Shown: positions 16,535-25,322 of the stretch, piece after piece
How the letters are laid out: each line of letters starts with the position of its first letter
Position numbering within the stretch: position 1 is the stretch's first letter
From: Saprospiraceae bacterium
GTDB lineage: Bacteria > Bacteroidota > Bacteroidia > Chitinophagales > Saprospiraceae
NCBI GenBank assembly: GCA_020628475.1
Contig: JAHDFB010000030.1
Span: 1-38,011 of the forward strand
Length of the DNA: 38,011 nt
Reading direction: 5' to 3'
Translations under genes and position numbers: made by a program
Notes under the pieces: model-generated
What the model saw: the letters and a program-made list of their open reading frames with translations, nothing else
Told to the model about the DNA's origin: nothing
Databases searched by the model: none

Positions 16535-17398
16535 ATGATTAAGAACTTTTTTATGTTCGTATTCCTAGGAAGTTTTGTTGCGTGTGGATATCAACTAACG
16601 GAATGCCAAAAGGAAGATTTATTTGTAGAGAAATATGCTCCTAAAGATTTAAATACTCATGGTTTTACATTGCCTGTAGATTCGAAAATTGCGGAGGTAC
16701 ATCAACTATTTAATGATGTAGAAGCTAATTTTTATTTCTACGGTGATAAAAATGAATTTGAGGATAAAATTCAACGAATCTTAGAATTGGATCCTGAATA
16801 TCCATCTGGTGTTCTGATGAGCGGTTTTTACGTACAAGACCCTGAGGAGTACAAGAAGCTGGTCACAAGAGCTTATGAATTGTCAAAACGATCAGAGCTT
16901 AAGTCGGAACAATTAATGATGAAAGCTGAATATTTGCTGCTTGTTAAGGAAGATTATTCGGGGGCACAGGAATATTTTCAGAAGGTAGTTGATATGTACC
17001 CTGGGAGCCCAGCGGCTATATGGTCTTTAGGTATGGCTTATTATTACGCTGATCAATATGACGAAGCATTCGAATGTTTTAAGAAAAGTACTGAATTGAT
17101 ACCCCATTTACCAAAAGGATATGAATTAATGGCTGGGGTTTGTGCCTTTAAAAAAGATATCGCAGGTGCTATGAAGTATTTAGATTTGGCCAAAAAACAT
17201 GGTGCAAAAACAGAAAATGATATTTATTTCGCAGAGTTTGAACATATTCTATATTATCGCAATAAAATGTATGAAGAAACCATGAATTCTATTGAAAAGG
17301 CATATGAATTTGGTCCTCAATTTAGAAATAGTGAAAGTCTTCAAAAGACATATGAAGCTGCTCAACGTAAACTAGATACATTACATATGAAGTATTAA
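16535..17398 (+). CDS. TPR-repeat lipoprotein
   Basis: A 287-residue protein with a lipoprotein signal (LGSFVACG, Cys17) and a series of tetratricopeptide repeats from about 85 to 275. The clearest are EDYSGAQEYFQKVVDMYPGS, SLGMAYYYADQYDEAFECFKKS and AGVCAFKKDIAGAMKYLDLAKKHG. TPRs are protein-binding scaffolds, so the protein is probably a periplasmic or outer-membrane lipid-anchored adaptor. It follows the two-component genes after 122 nt and has its own candidate promoter. I see no enzyme motif. A long noncoding region follows. Confidence 0.85.
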   Translation: MIKNFFMFVFLGSFVACGYQLTECQKEDLFVEKYAPKDLNTHGFTLPVDSKIAEVHQLFNDVEANFYFYGDKNEFEDKIQRILELDPEYPSGVLMSGFYVQDPEEYKKLVTRAYELSKRSELKSEQLMMKAEYLLLVKEDYSGAQEYFQKVVDMYPGSPAAIWSLGMAYYYADQYDEAFECFKKSTELIPHLPKGYELMAGVCAFKKDIAGAMKYLDLAKKHGAKTENDIYFAEFEHILYYRNKMYEETMNSIEKAYEFGPQFRNSESLQKTYEAAQRKLDTLHMKY

Positions 17399-17882
17399 AG
17401 GGATGATCTCCTTCATGATGTCTAATCCTTTAGGTTCAAAATCTTTCATGATTATAAGACCTACCAAAAGGGATAATATACTCTTATACATTATATTGGC
17501 TATTTCACATATAATATAAATATATATGTAAAATTCTCGAAATTCGACAATTATGCTCGAAATTCAAAACTAATTTTGGTATTGATATTCATTTGGAGCA
17601 AATCATTTGAATGGTTGATCATCATGAAAAGGCCTTTTACTATTGTTGGATGAACCATTTTGCTCATCATTGATCGGATGCACTTTTTCAAATGATTGCT
17701 ACATCACCATTATCCACATGACCATGGATTTTAAACAGGATATTCAGCATTGATTTATTTGTGATTCGGAGGCTTATTGGTAGCTTGTAAGAAATTACAG
17801 TAATGCACAAATGGTCGATGTAAAGATCAATTGATTGGTCTATCTATTTTCTTGGTACATGTTGGATAAAAAACAAATCATT
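17399..17882. other. 484-nt intergenic region with repeats and a long hairpin
   Basis: No convincing gene is present. It is AT-rich and holds two 10-bp direct repeats CTCGAAATTC at 17536-17545 and 17556-17565, exactly 20 nt apart. It also holds an inverted repeat (AGCAAATCATTTGAA 17597-17611 against TTCAAATGATTGCT 17687-17700, one bulge). Inside that repeat lie a second stem (AATGGTT 17610-17616 with AACCATT 17653-17659) and the palindrome AAAAGGCCTTTT (17627-17638). It may be a long leader, an operator region or a decayed mobile element. Confidence 0.6.
17536..17565 (+). promoter_or_regulatory. Tandem direct repeat, possible LytTR operator
   Basis: CTCGAAATTC occurs twice with a 20-nt period, so both copies face the same side of the helix. 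The first copy is part of the palindrome TCGAAATTCGA. The spacing fits the about 21-nt spacing known for LytTR sites, and a LytTR regulator lies 1.1 kb upstream; the link is inference. Confidence 0.4.
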
Positions 17883-19022
17883 ATGAAGACAATACTTACT
17901 TTTTATGGAAGGAGGCTATTTCTATTTTTTCTGAGCTCATGTCTTTCCATTTCTGTTTTACAAGCACAAAATTTATCGGATAAACCCGTTGTAGCCGTAT
18001 TAAATATTGATAGTCAAGATTTTGCTTTAGAACCTGGTCAATTGGGCAATATTGTGCGCACTGAATTAACCAAATTGGATTTATTTCAGGTCATGGATCG
18101 ATATGATGTGGAATATATCATCAATAAGAATGATTTTGATATTGAGCGGTGTTTTGGTAAAATATGCTTGATGGAAGCTGGCAAGCTATTGAAAACGGAT
18201 AAAATGTTGACAGGGAGTGTTGAGGTTTTTGGAGAAACGATTGTGATTACGACACGATTGATAGATGTACGAACCGCCAGTATCGAAAAATCTCAAGTGA
18301 TAGAATTCTTGAATTTACGGGCCAAAATTCAGACTATGATGGGGCTGTGTTTGAAGAAGATGTTGGACATGGAGGTCGATGAAAATATGATAAAGAAATT
18401 AACACAGAAAGATGATTTTGAATCGACCGTTAATTTTCCAGATGCGCGATCGCTCAACCTAAGCGGACCGAGAATGGGCTTTACGGCTTTTACAGGAGAA
18501 TTGGCACAGGTTTATCGAGCTGGAAAAAGCCAAGGTGGTTTTGATGCCTATCCTTTGATGTTTCAGTTTGGTTATCAATTTGAGGTGAAATATTTGAATC
18601 AAGGAGATTTTCAGGCTTTATTCGAATTTATCCCGATTATTACAGGATTGGATCAGGGGAAATTCATCCCGAGTATTTCTGTGTTGAATGGTATGCGAAG
18701 TAATCGTACGGGATTGGAGTTTGCTTTCGGTCCTATTATTTATCTCGTGAAGGAGACGGAAGGCTTTTACGATGATGAAAATCGATGGAATATTCTAACC
18801 GAATGGCAGAAAAACAATGAAGGAACACCGGGTTTTGAAACTAGAAATCGGTTGGATAGTCGAGGGGATTTGAGATTGGTCTCTGGATTTGTTTTTGGGG
18901 CTGGTAAGACTATAAAATCTGGTAATTTGAATATTCCTATCAACTTGTTTTTTATTCCGGGTAAGTCCGGTCATCGTTTTGGGATCAGTATGGGATTCAA
19001 TGCCTTGAAGTATAAGAATTAA
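17883..19022 (+). CDS. CsgG/TolB-N-like domain with C-terminal outer-membrane-type beta domain
   Basis: A 379-residue exported protein. Signal peptide about 1-29 (SISVLQAQ). From about 34 to 165 it resembles the CsgG/FlgO/TolB N-terminal alpha/beta fold: VVAVLNIDSQDF, LGNIVRTELTKLDLFQVMDRYDVEYI, then a Cys-x5-Cys segment and LLKTDKMLTGSVEVFGETIVITTRLIDVRTA. The rest (about 195-379) is alternating beta strands ending FGISMGFNALKYKN, like a small barrel. The frame is open upstream to 17835, but the ATG at 17883 starts the proper signal peptide. A terminator follows at 19056. The domain pairing suggests an outer-membrane assembly or sensor role; function is unknown. Confidence 0.75.
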   Translation: MKTILTFYGRRLFLFFLSSCLSISVLQAQNLSDKPVVAVLNIDSQDFALEPGQLGNIVRTELTKLDLFQVMDRYDVEYIINKNDFDIERCFGKICLMEAGKLLKTDKMLTGSVEVFGETIVITTRLIDVRTASIEKSQVIEFLNLRAKIQTMMGLCLKKMLDMEVDENMIKKLTQKDDFESTVNFPDARSLNLSGPRMGFTAFTGELAQVYRAGKSQGGFDAYPLMFQFGYQFEVKYLNQGDFQALFEFIPIITGLDQGKFIPSISVLNGMRSNRTGLEFAFGPIIYLVKETEGFYDDENRWNILTEWQKNNEGTPGFETRNRLDSRGDLRLVSGFVFGAGKTIKSGNLNIPINLFFIPGKSGHRFGISMGFNALKYKN

Positions 19023-19055
19023 AACCATTCGCATGGTATAGTATTTTAGTGTAAT

Positions 19056-19080
19056 AGGCGTCCGTAATGGCGCCTTTTTT
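19056..19080 (+). terminator. Rho-independent terminator
   Basis: AGGCGTC (19056-19062) pairs with GGCGCCT (19069-19075) including one G-U, loop CGTAAT, followed by six T. It ends the CsgG-like gene and isolates the next gene, which has its own promoter-like element at 19126. Confidence 0.85.
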
Positions 19081-19125
19081 GCTGAACAGCTATTGTTTGT
19101 AGTGCATTAATATTAAAAGAAAGGG

Positions 19126-19133
19126 TAATTTTG
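19126..19133 (+). promoter_or_regulatory. Candidate -7 element (TAATTTTG) of the protease-propeller gene
   Basis: An exact TAnnTTTG match, 14 nt before the ATG. TTTG at 19096-19099 could be the -33 box, but the 26-nt spacing is longer than usual. If used, the transcript would start within about 10 nt of the ATG and be nearly leaderless. Confidence 0.42.
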
Positions 19134-19147
19134 CCATAAAAAACACA

Positions 19148-21970
19148 ATGATTCGTTTCTGCTTTTTTATGGTAATACTTCTAGTAGGAAGTTTTTGTCA
19201 AGCTCAAATTCAAACCTTAGGGAACAATCCTTCCGACATTCCTTGGAAGGTGATTAAAACATCAGCTGCGAACATTATCTATGAAGATGGGATGGATGTT
19301 GAAGCTCAACGTATTGCTAATATTATAGAATATATGGACGAGAACAGTCGACGGTCGATTGGTGATACAAAACGTAAAATTGATTTATTGGTACAAAATC
19401 ATACCGTTATTCCCAACGGATACGTAGCTTTAGCACCTTTTCGAAGTGAGTTTTACGCTACACCTCCTCAACAGTCGAATCTACTAGGTTCCATGGATTG
19501 GTTGGACGCCTTAGCGGTACATGAATATCGACATGCGCTTCAATTCATGAATATGAAACGAGGACTGGGAAAATTTGCCTATTTAATAGCCGGAGATACA
19601 GGATTAGCTGTTACCAGTGGATTGGCTATTCCGAATTGGTATTTTGAAGGCGATGCTGTTATTACAGAAACCTCTATGTCTAATGCGGGAAGGGGTAGAA
19701 CACCTGATTTTACCAAGGGACAGCGAGCATTGGCGCAGGAAGGTATTAATTACAGTTATATGAAATCTAGGAACGGTTCGTATAAGGATTTTGTCCCGGA
19801 TCACTATCGACTGGGCTATATGATGTTGAGTTATCTTAGAAACGAATACGGTAATGATATTTCAGGAGATATTGCTCGAGAAGGTTCTTCTTGGAAAAGG
19901 ATTATCTATCCATTTAGTCGGTCGCTACATCATTATACTGGTTTGAATACCTATAATTTGTATTGGGACTCATGGACTGCTAATAAAGTACGATGGCAAG
20001 AACAATTGGAAGCTACTCGAACGGATTCATATGATAGGCTAACGGATGAACCGCGGACATTTACCAATTATCTCTTTCCTCAAAATGGAGAAAATGGCGT
20101 GTTGTATGCGGTGAAAGAAAGCTTCCGCGAAACCTCGGCCATTGTTCAATTGGAGCCCGATGGAAGCGAACAGCATATTGTTGACATGGGTGTAAATATC
20201 GACAACTACTTCGACTGGCAGGCCGGCACATTTGTATGGACAGAGTTTTCTACAGATGGTAGAAGGAGCAATGAAAGTTTTTCCAATATATTTCTGTATG
20301 AAAATGGTGAAAAAAGACCATTGACGAGCAAAGGGAAATACTTTTCACCCATAATAAATGGTGACGAAATATGGGCCACGTATCAAAATGAGTTGCAAAT
20401 TTCGCACATCGATATACTCGATAAGAAAAGTGGTACGCTCAAACGTCGGATCTCTTTTGATAAAGGGGCATTTGTCACCAGATTAAGTGCGATAAACGAT
20501 CATGAAGTGGCTTATCTATTAAAACGAAATAATCAGTTGTATATTGAGAAAATGGATTTAAAATCTGATCAAACGAAGCTCTTATTCGGTTCCACGCAAC
20601 ATACGATTGATGGTTTAGAATATGCTGCAGGACGTTTGTATTTTTCTTCCAGTCTTTCTGGCATTGATAATATCTATTCGATTGATGCAGTGAACGGTCG
20701 AGATTTAAAACAGATTACCTCTGTACAGATCGCTGCAGGTGATCCTGATGTCAGTGCTGATGGGAAAATGCTTGTGTTTAATCAATTTAATACGAAAGGT
20801 AAATATTTGTCTAACGCAGCTATTTCGGACGAGCTTTTGGGTATTCAATTTTTTAAAGAGCCCGTCGAAATGCAGTGGCAGGATCGGATAGCGGCCAAGG
20901 AAGAAGGCGGGAATATCTTAGATCGTGTACCAACACAACAATTTGAATCAGAAGCATATACAGGTTTATTCCGTGGTATGCGTTTGCATTCTTGGGGAAT
21001 TGCCGGTAGCACTATTAGCCCGGGTATACGCTTAGTAGCCAACAATATTTTAGATGATGTATCTTTAGTGGGATCCGTTCAATACAACCGGAATGAACAA
21101 CAGACCGCTTTCGATTTGAATTTTAGAATTGCACGATATTTTCCGGTTCTTGATTTTGCATTGAACCGATCAGGAAGAAGTGGATTTACAATTTATAATG
21201 ACATGCAAGAACGCGTTTCATTTACGGAAACTTCAGGAAGGTTCGGCATTCAAATCCCTTGGAATAAGTTGGATGGAAACTTCAGATCTTCTGCGAGAAT
21301 TGGAGTTTCTTCTGAACTAGCCTATCAGAATGGACTGAAATTAGTTCAAGATCCAGAAATTAGATTGGATAACAGAACGGTTTTAAAAGGAACGCTCTTT
21401 ACCAATTATAGCAGGAAGCGTCGTATGGCCAGCCAAAATCTGCGCCCTAAAAAAGGATTTGATGTTGGAGCCTCTTATCAGTATCAATTTTTGAATCGAT
21501 TGCAGAGTCGAATTGTAGTCACTTCAGGTGTTAATTTTCCTGGATTGAGCCCGAATCATTCATTGTATGTTTCGGCTGGATATCGAATCCAAAACAATAA
21601 TGGCATGATCAACCCATTCGTGGATGATTTCTTGTATACCAGAGGATTGGAAACACCAGGTATTTATCAGCAGGCGGGTCGATTTTCTTTGGATTACGCT
21701 TTTCCTCTATTCTATCCGGACTGGGGATTTGCCGGATTGGTTTATTTTAAGCGTGTCAAATTCAACGCGTTCTACGATGCGGGAATCATGCGTATAGAGG
21801 GGAGTGATTTTGATAATATGCATGTTGTTGGAGGAGAATTGTTGTTCGACAACAACTACCTTAACTTATTGACGGTACCCTTGGGCATTCAAGTTGGTTA
21901 CGTTACTTCTAGCACGGTGGAAAGGGATAATCCTCTATTTATTCGATTTATTAGTCAAGCAAACTTTTAG
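19148..21970 (+). CDS. Exported HExxH protease-like protein with beta-propeller and C-terminal barrel
   Basis: A 940-residue protein with Sec signal peptide (about 1-20). The N-terminal domain has HEYRH (125-129) and, about 40 residues on, PNWYFEGDA with Glu167. This is the gluzincin layout (HExxH plus Glu) of peptidase MA-like families. From about 280 to 590 come repeated short blades of TolB/DPP-like type (for example FYFSPIINGDEIWATYQN-like and YFSSSLSGIDNIYSID, DPDVSADGKMLVFNQF). From about 620 to the end, alternating strands finish in FIRFISQANF, as in an outer-membrane barrel. I infer a surface or periplasmic protease anchored by its own barrel. It stands alone and ends 10 nt from a convergent gene. 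Confidence 0.85.
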   Translation: MIRFCFFMVILLVGSFCQAQIQTLGNNPSDIPWKVIKTSAANIIYEDGMDVEAQRIANIIEYMDENSRRSIGDTKRKIDLLVQNHTVIPNGYVALAPFRSEFYATPPQQSNLLGSMDWLDALAVHEYRHALQFMNMKRGLGKFAYLIAGDTGLAVTSGLAIPNWYFEGDAVITETSMSNAGRGRTPDFTKGQRALAQEGINYSYMKSRNGSYKDFVPDHYRLGYMMLSYLRNEYGNDISGDIAREGSSWKRIIYPFSRSLHHYTGLNTYNLYWDSWTANKVRWQEQLEATRTDSYDRLTDEPRTFTNYLFPQNGENGVLYAVKESFRETSAIVQLEPDGSEQHIVDMGVNIDNYFDWQAGTFVWTEFSTDGRRSNESFSNIFLYENGEKRPLTSKGKYFSPIINGDEIWATYQNELQISHIDILDKKSGTLKRRISFDKGAFVTRLSAINDHEVAYLLKRNNQLYIEKMDLKSDQTKLLFGSTQHTIDGLEYAAGRLYFSSSLSGIDNIYSIDAVNGRDLKQITSVQIAAGDPDVSADGKMLVFNQFNTKGKYLSNAAISDELLGIQFFKEPVEMQWQDRIAAKEEGGNILDRVPTQQFESEAYTGLFRGMRLHSWGIAGSTISPGIRLVANNILDDVSLVGSVQYNRNEQQTAFDLNFRIARYFPVLDFALNRSGRSGFTIYNDMQERVSFTETSGRFGIQIPWNKLDGNFRSSARIGVSSELAYQNGLKLVQDPEIRLDNRTVLKGTLFTNYSRKRRMASQNLRPKKGFDVGASYQYQFLNRLQSRIVVTSGVNFPGLSPNHSLYVSAGYRIQNNNGMINPFVDDFLYTRGLETPGIYQQAGRFSLDYAFPLFYPDWGFAGLVYFKRVKFNAFYDAGIMRIEGSDFDNMHVVGGELLFDNNYLNLLTVPLGIQVGYVTSSTVERDNPLFIRFISQANF

Positions 21971-21979
21971 ACCTCTGAC

Positions 21980-22978
21980 TTAATCCAAGACTATAAAGCT
22001 GGATGTGTGAGTACTATGATCATCCGCGTAGGTTAGATAATACACGCCGGGCTTAAGATCCGAGATCAAGTATTTGGAATCCGATAACATTTCATGGTTG
22101 AAAGCTATATTTTGCCCCAATTGATTGACTATTTGAAGTTTTTTAAATGTTTGATCATGCATATCTATTGTGATGCTATTCCTAGTAGGATTCGGATATA
22201 TCTGGATTGATTGTAGACTGTTTTGTTGAGTATGATTGACCACTTTATACTCAACCGTAGATGCTGTAAAAGTTACGCCTTCGATGACTTCTCCATTTAC
22301 ACCTGTATCACCTCGATCTGTCACACTAGTTGCTCCAGTATTTTCATCTAGATCATAATAAAAACTAAGGGTTGGAAACGATTCGGGATCTTGTATTTTA
22401 CAATTATAGTACTGTTCAATTTGATCTTCAGTTCTAGCTTCTGACCATACTCTAACATCATCTAATAGTCCATCGAAATAGAAGTCATTATTTCCGTCAA
22501 AATTCAATTTGCCCATGGTGAAAGGCAAGGACATATCTCCGCAGACACCTTCGGCTGAGATGACTTGCTGAAATTGTCCATTGAGGTAAAAAGTTAATAG
22601 GTTTTCTCCGTAGGTGAGCGCTAAATGATTCCATTGATTAATGACCAATCCTCCATTCACGATCGTGAAATCTTGACCATCACTATTTCTAAATCTAGCT
22701 TCAATGGTTTCTAATCCCAATTGTAAAAGATAGAAATCACAGTTACTTTCGTTTCGAATACCGAATAATCCATCAAAATCTGGCCAACCTGGAGCTTCAT
22801 TTCTTGGGAATACCCAGGCCTCAATGGTCATCGCATCCGGCGGTAAAAAGGCAGAAGCCTGTTCAACATTTATGTAGCCAGTTGTCCCATCAAAATCCGC
22901 TGCATTTTCTTGTGCTTGGAGCAGCGAAAAACTTAGACATGGTAGTAAAAGAAATAGGATATAAGATTTCATATTCAT
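21980..22978 (-). CDS. LamG-domain secreted protein with type IX secretion tail
   Basis: A 332-residue protein with Sec signal peptide (LLPCLSFSLLQAQ). A laminin-G/concanavalin-like domain follows (about 25-200): ADFDGTTGYINVEQAS, MTIEAWVFPRN, NQWNHLALTYGENLLTFYLNGQ, YFDGLLDDVRVWSEARTEDQIEQYYN. The C-terminal 75 residues form a type A T9SS sorting domain: IQIYPNPTRNSITIDM, LKPGVYYLTYADD and SFIVLD. It is therefore exported by T9SS and probably attached to the cell surface; LamG suggests carbohydrate or protein binding. It converges on the protease gene with only 9 nt between stops. Confidence 0.92.
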   Translation of the reverse strand: MNMKSYILFLLLPCLSFSLLQAQENAADFDGTTGYINVEQASAFLPPDAMTIEAWVFPRNEAPGWPDFDGLFGIRNESNCDFYLLQLGLETIEARFRNSDGQDFTIVNGGLVINQWNHLALTYGENLLTFYLNGQFQQVISAEGVCGDMSLPFTMGKLNFDGNNDFYFDGLLDDVRVWSEARTEDQIEQYYNCKIQDPESFPTLSFYYDLDENTGATSVTDRGDTGVNGEVIEGVTFTASTVEYKVVNHTQQNSLQSIQIYPNPTRNSITIDMHDQTFKKLQIVNQLGQNIAFNHEMLSDSKYLISDLKPGVYYLTYADDHSTHTSSFIVLD

Positions 22979-23085
22979 ATAGTTTAGCGGAGTCTAATAT
23001 ACTATAAAAATGAGGAAATTGATAAAAATCGGATTACTTCTAGCTCTGATGAAGCTTGGATTTTATAGTGCTGAATTTGTTGCTT

Positions 23086-23134
23086 TGTCATGAATTCGTA
23101 AAATATTTTCAACTGTGTCATGGATTTGTAATAT
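23086..23134 (+). promoter_or_regulatory. Tandem direct repeat upstream of hemA
   Basis: TGTCATGAATTCGTAA at 23086-23101 and TGTCATGGATTTGTAA at 23116-23131 match in 14 of 16 positions and lie exactly 30 nt apart. They end about 75 nt before the hemA ATG, in the divergent region between hemA and the LamG gene. The spacing fits two sites for one regulator on the same helix face. Confidence 0.45.
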
Positions 23135-23205
23135 TCAAAGTGGAGGGGCCAATATGGCTAGGAATCCTACCGTTGAATTATCAATTTTGAACCATTATAA
23201 TTCCT

Positions 23206-24396
23206 ATGATAGAGAATATTTTTGCTATTGGTTTTCATCATCAGTCCCTTTCTAGTACAGAGAGAGGTGAGATTTTACTGCAAAATGAAAGCACGCAAGA
23301 ACATTTCTATCAATCTCAGCTGGAGCAATATGGTGTTAAGGCAGCGACCTTATTGAAAACTTGCAACAGAATGGAGCTCTATGGATATGGAGATATAGCC
23401 GGGGCCGAAAAGTTATTTTTCAGTCTGTTTCCAGAAAGTGCATCCTTCCAAGGTCGACATTCTGTAAAAGTCGGGGCAGAAGGTATGCATCATATATTCA
23501 AGGTAGCCTCCGGTTTGGATTCTCAATTGTTGGGAGATCAAGAAATTGTCAGTCAATTTAAACAATCTTTTCAGGCTTCTAAGTCTCAAAACCTTTTGGA
23601 TGGTTTTATGGAGCGATTGGCCAATACCTGTCTCCAAGCATCGAAGCAGATCCGCAAAAAGACTAAATTAACACAAGGAACGACTTCTTTGTCGTATGCC
23701 GCAATTCAAATATTGAAGCAATTATCCTTGCCATGCAATTCGAGCGTGCTTATTGTAGGTTTGGGCAAGTTTGGAACCAGTATTGCGAAAAACATTGATG
23801 CTTATTTCCCAGCTTTACAACTGACTGTTGCCAACCGAACCATCTCGAAAAGTTTGGATTTGGCTGAGCGTATTTCTTGCGAAGTGTTGGCATTGGAATT
23901 GGTGAAAGAACAAATTTCAAATTTTGATGTAGTCATCAGTGCTATTGAAATGCGTGAATATCTATGGAGTGCTCGAAATTATGAGGAATCACCAAGCCAG
24001 ATCATTATTGATCTTTCGGTACCATCACCGATTCATCCCGATGTTCAGCAGGTAACTGGAATCCGATATTACTCTATAGAAGAAGCAACTCAAATTGTCA
24101 ATGAAACTTGGAAAGAACGAGAAGCTTCCATCGCTCCTGCATTAGAAATTATTGATGAGTTTAAAAATGAATTCATTAGTTGGAGTAAAACCTATAGTCA
24201 TTCTGGGGTTATTCAAGAATGGAAGTCCAAGCTCGAAGAAACGGCTGAGATTTGTCCTTTTTTCTCTACGATGGAAGAGACCGAAAAAAGCTATTACATG
24301 CAGAAAAGTATGGGCTTATTCGTCAAGTTTTTGAAGGAAGAAACTTCCGTTGTCCCAGACGGAAATTTGATTCATGCTTATCTTAAAAACGGTTAG
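23206..24396 (+). CDS. hemA: Glutamyl-tRNA reductase
   Basis: A 396-residue enzyme of the C5 pathway that reduces glutamyl-tRNA(Glu) to glutamate-1-semialdehyde with NADPH. The N-terminal catalytic domain has TCNRMELYGYG with the nucleophile Cys53, and then FKVASGLDSQLLGDQEIVSQ. The NADPH domain shows VLIVGLGKFG and NRTISKSLDLAERI. The C-terminal helices are the dimerisation part. The ATG at 23206 gives the normal family start (IENIFAIGFHH). It is the first of nine packed hem genes and the usual control point; a tandem repeat and a short upstream ORF precede it. Confidence 0.97.
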   Translation: MIENIFAIGFHHQSLSSTERGEILLQNESTQEHFYQSQLEQYGVKAATLLKTCNRMELYGYGDIAGAEKLFFSLFPESASFQGRHSVKVGAEGMHHIFKVASGLDSQLLGDQEIVSQFKQSFQASKSQNLLDGFMERLANTCLQASKQIRKKTKLTQGTTSLSYAAIQILKQLSLPCNSSVLIVGLGKFGTSIAKNIDAYFPALQLTVANRTISKSLDLAERISCEVLALELVKEQISNFDVVISAIEMREYLWSARNYEESPSQIIIDLSVPSPIHPDVQQVTGIRYYSIEEATQIVNETWKEREASIAPALEIIDEFKNEFISWSKTYSHSGVIQEWKSKLEETAEICPFFSTMEETEKSYYMQKSMGLFVKFLKEETSVVPDGNLIHAYLKNG

Positions 24397-24398
24397 GA

Positions 24399-25322
24399 TT
24401 GGAAAAACAATGGATAAGAATTGGTACCCGGGAGAGTCAATTGGCGCTCTGGCAAGCCGAGTATGTGAAAGCTGCCTTTGAATCCAAGGGGTATGCTTGT
24501 GTCCTAGTACCAATTACCAGCGATGGCGAAATTGAAACAGTAAAGCCTTTATATGAAATGGGCGTGACCGGTGTCTTTACAAAAACATTGGATAGCGCAT
24601 TACTTGCTGGACAAATTGATATTGCCGTACATTCATTAAAAGATGTACCGACTCAATTAGCAGAAGGCATTACCTTGGCTGCCGTTCCGCAACGTGGTGA
24701 TTATCGAGATGCTTTAGTCACAAAAGCAGCCTCATTAGATTGGGATCATTTGCATGCGGTCATTGCTACCAGTAGTATACGAAGAAAAGCACAATGGACC
24801 TATCGTTATAAACATCACCGGACGGATAATATCCGAGGAAATATCAATACAAGATTGGCTAAATTGGTGTCCAATCCGGATTGGCATGGGGCGATTTTTG
24901 CGGCAGTAGGGATCGAGCGAATTCAGTTGGAGGTTCCGCATATGACCATGTTGGATTGGATGATACCCGCACCCTCACAAGGTGCATTAGGCATTGTTTG
25001 TCGAACGGATGATGAAGCTATGAAAGCGATTTGTGGTCATCTTGAAGATCGTCCAACACGTTTTGCGGTGGAGGTAGAACGTGGTTTTTTACGAGCATTG
25101 ATGGGTGGTTGTGCAACTCCCATTGCTTGTCATGCAAGGATGGAAGATGGTTTATTACACGCCGTTGGACAGGTCATTTCCTTGGATGAAGAGCCTATTA
25201 AAAAAGAAATCCGTCAATCTTTCAATCCTACATCATCCGCGGATATTGCTCAGCAATTGGCCGGAGAAATATTGGCAGATGGTGGAGAAAAGATCATCGA
25301 AAAAATGAGAAAATCCATATAA
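24399..25322 (+). CDS. hemC: Porphobilinogen deaminase (hydroxymethylbilane synthase)
   Basis: A 307-residue enzyme that joins four porphobilinogens into hydroxymethylbilane. Motifs: RIGTRESQLALWQA at the start, VHSLKDVPT with catalytic Asp82, SSIRRKAQ and NIRGNINTRL (substrate-binding arginines), and GGCATPI with Cys238, which holds the dipyrromethane cofactor. The start is TTG at 24399, 2 nt after the hemA stop; the ATG at 24410 is out of frame. The TTG start may lower its yield relative to hemA. Its TAA overlaps the hemD ATG by one base. Confidence 0.97.
   Translation: MEKQWIRIGTRESQLALWQAEYVKAAFESKGYACVLVPITSDGEIETVKPLYEMGVTGVFTKTLDSALLAGQIDIAVHSLKDVPTQLAEGITLAAVPQRGDYRDALVTKAASLDWDHLHAVIATSSIRRKAQWTYRYKHHRTDNIRGNINTRLAKLVSNPDWHGAIFAAVGIERIQLEVPHMTMLDWMIPAPSQGALGIVCRTDDEAMKAICGHLEDRPTRFAVEVERGFLRALMGGCATPIACHARMEDGLLHAVGQVISLDEEPIKKEIRQSFNPTSSADIAQQLAGEILADGGEKIIEKMRKSI

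Noticed and set aside
17536..17565. Start of a CRISPR array
   Set aside because: Only two 10-bp repeats with a 10-nt spacer occur, and no cas gene is present.
17835..17882. Upstream extension of the CsgG-like ORF by 16 codons
   Set aside because: The extension puts extra residues before a standard signal peptide that begins at the ATG at 17883.
24399..24409. Frameshift or missing start for hemC
   Set aside because: There is no in-frame ATG, but TTG at 24399 stands 2 nt after the hemA stop and gives the normal N terminus, so a TTG start explains it.
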